Both the position numbers and the translations under genes were made by a program. From Thermoanaerobaculales bacterium (GTDB lineage: Bacteria; Acidobacteriota; Thermoanaerobaculia; Thermoanaerobaculales; Sulfomarinibacteraceae): a stretch of 64,000 bases of DNA. Positions 63,980-64,000 of the stretch are shown here, in pieces. The notes below the pieces were generated by a model. That model did no database searches. It saw only the letters and a list, made by a program, of their open reading frames with translations, and was not told the origin of the DNA. The stretch is taken from the NCBI GenBank assembly GCA_029287235.1, contig JARFRM010000284.1, positions 1-64,000 of the forward strand. The letters run 5' to 3'. How positions within the stretch are numbered: the stretch's first letter is position 1; each line of letters begins with the position of its first letter.

Positions 63980-64000
63980 GAAATGGCGCAGCGGCTGAAC

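Overview
High-GC window dominated by chromosomal genes, with the organism unidentified (the gene style suggests a diderm such as Acidobacteriota, which is inference). In order it contains: a sirtuin; a methionine cluster (metY-metX-lysC); an outer-membrane biogenesis operon (lysS-lolC/E-lolD-clpC-bamA-ompH-lpxD-fabZ-lpxA); rsuA-like and CCA-transferase-like genes; a large secreted subtilase with DUF11-type repeats; mtgA; a glycerol-type ABC transporter operon; a Ser/Thr kinase with a beta-propeller; a P-II/DUF1538 cluster; a two-RND efflux operon; a lipid A acyltransferase; a sulfatase-TPR protein; an M6 peptidase with kelch repeats; an accessory SecA; and a GHKL-ATPase/transglutaminase locus. 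The strongest observations are: (1) an unlisted 30-codon Met-rich leader ORF upstream of metY with mutually exclusive antiterminator and terminator structures, i.e. a candidate methionine leader-peptide attenuator, possibly on a leaderless transcript; (2) a GHKL ATPase-TM-transglutaminase-TM protein translationally coupled (GTGA) to an apparently degenerate GHKL paralog; (3) an accessory SecA with a C-terminal transmembrane helix; (4) an octanucleotide array inside the kinase domain of an STPK; (5) short 6/7/8-bp arrays recurring at gene 5' ends and stop codons; (6) an asd remnant overlapping the lysC 3' end; (7) a recurrent C-terminal DGFExG..WS motif. All calls come from reading the sequence; no database search was run.
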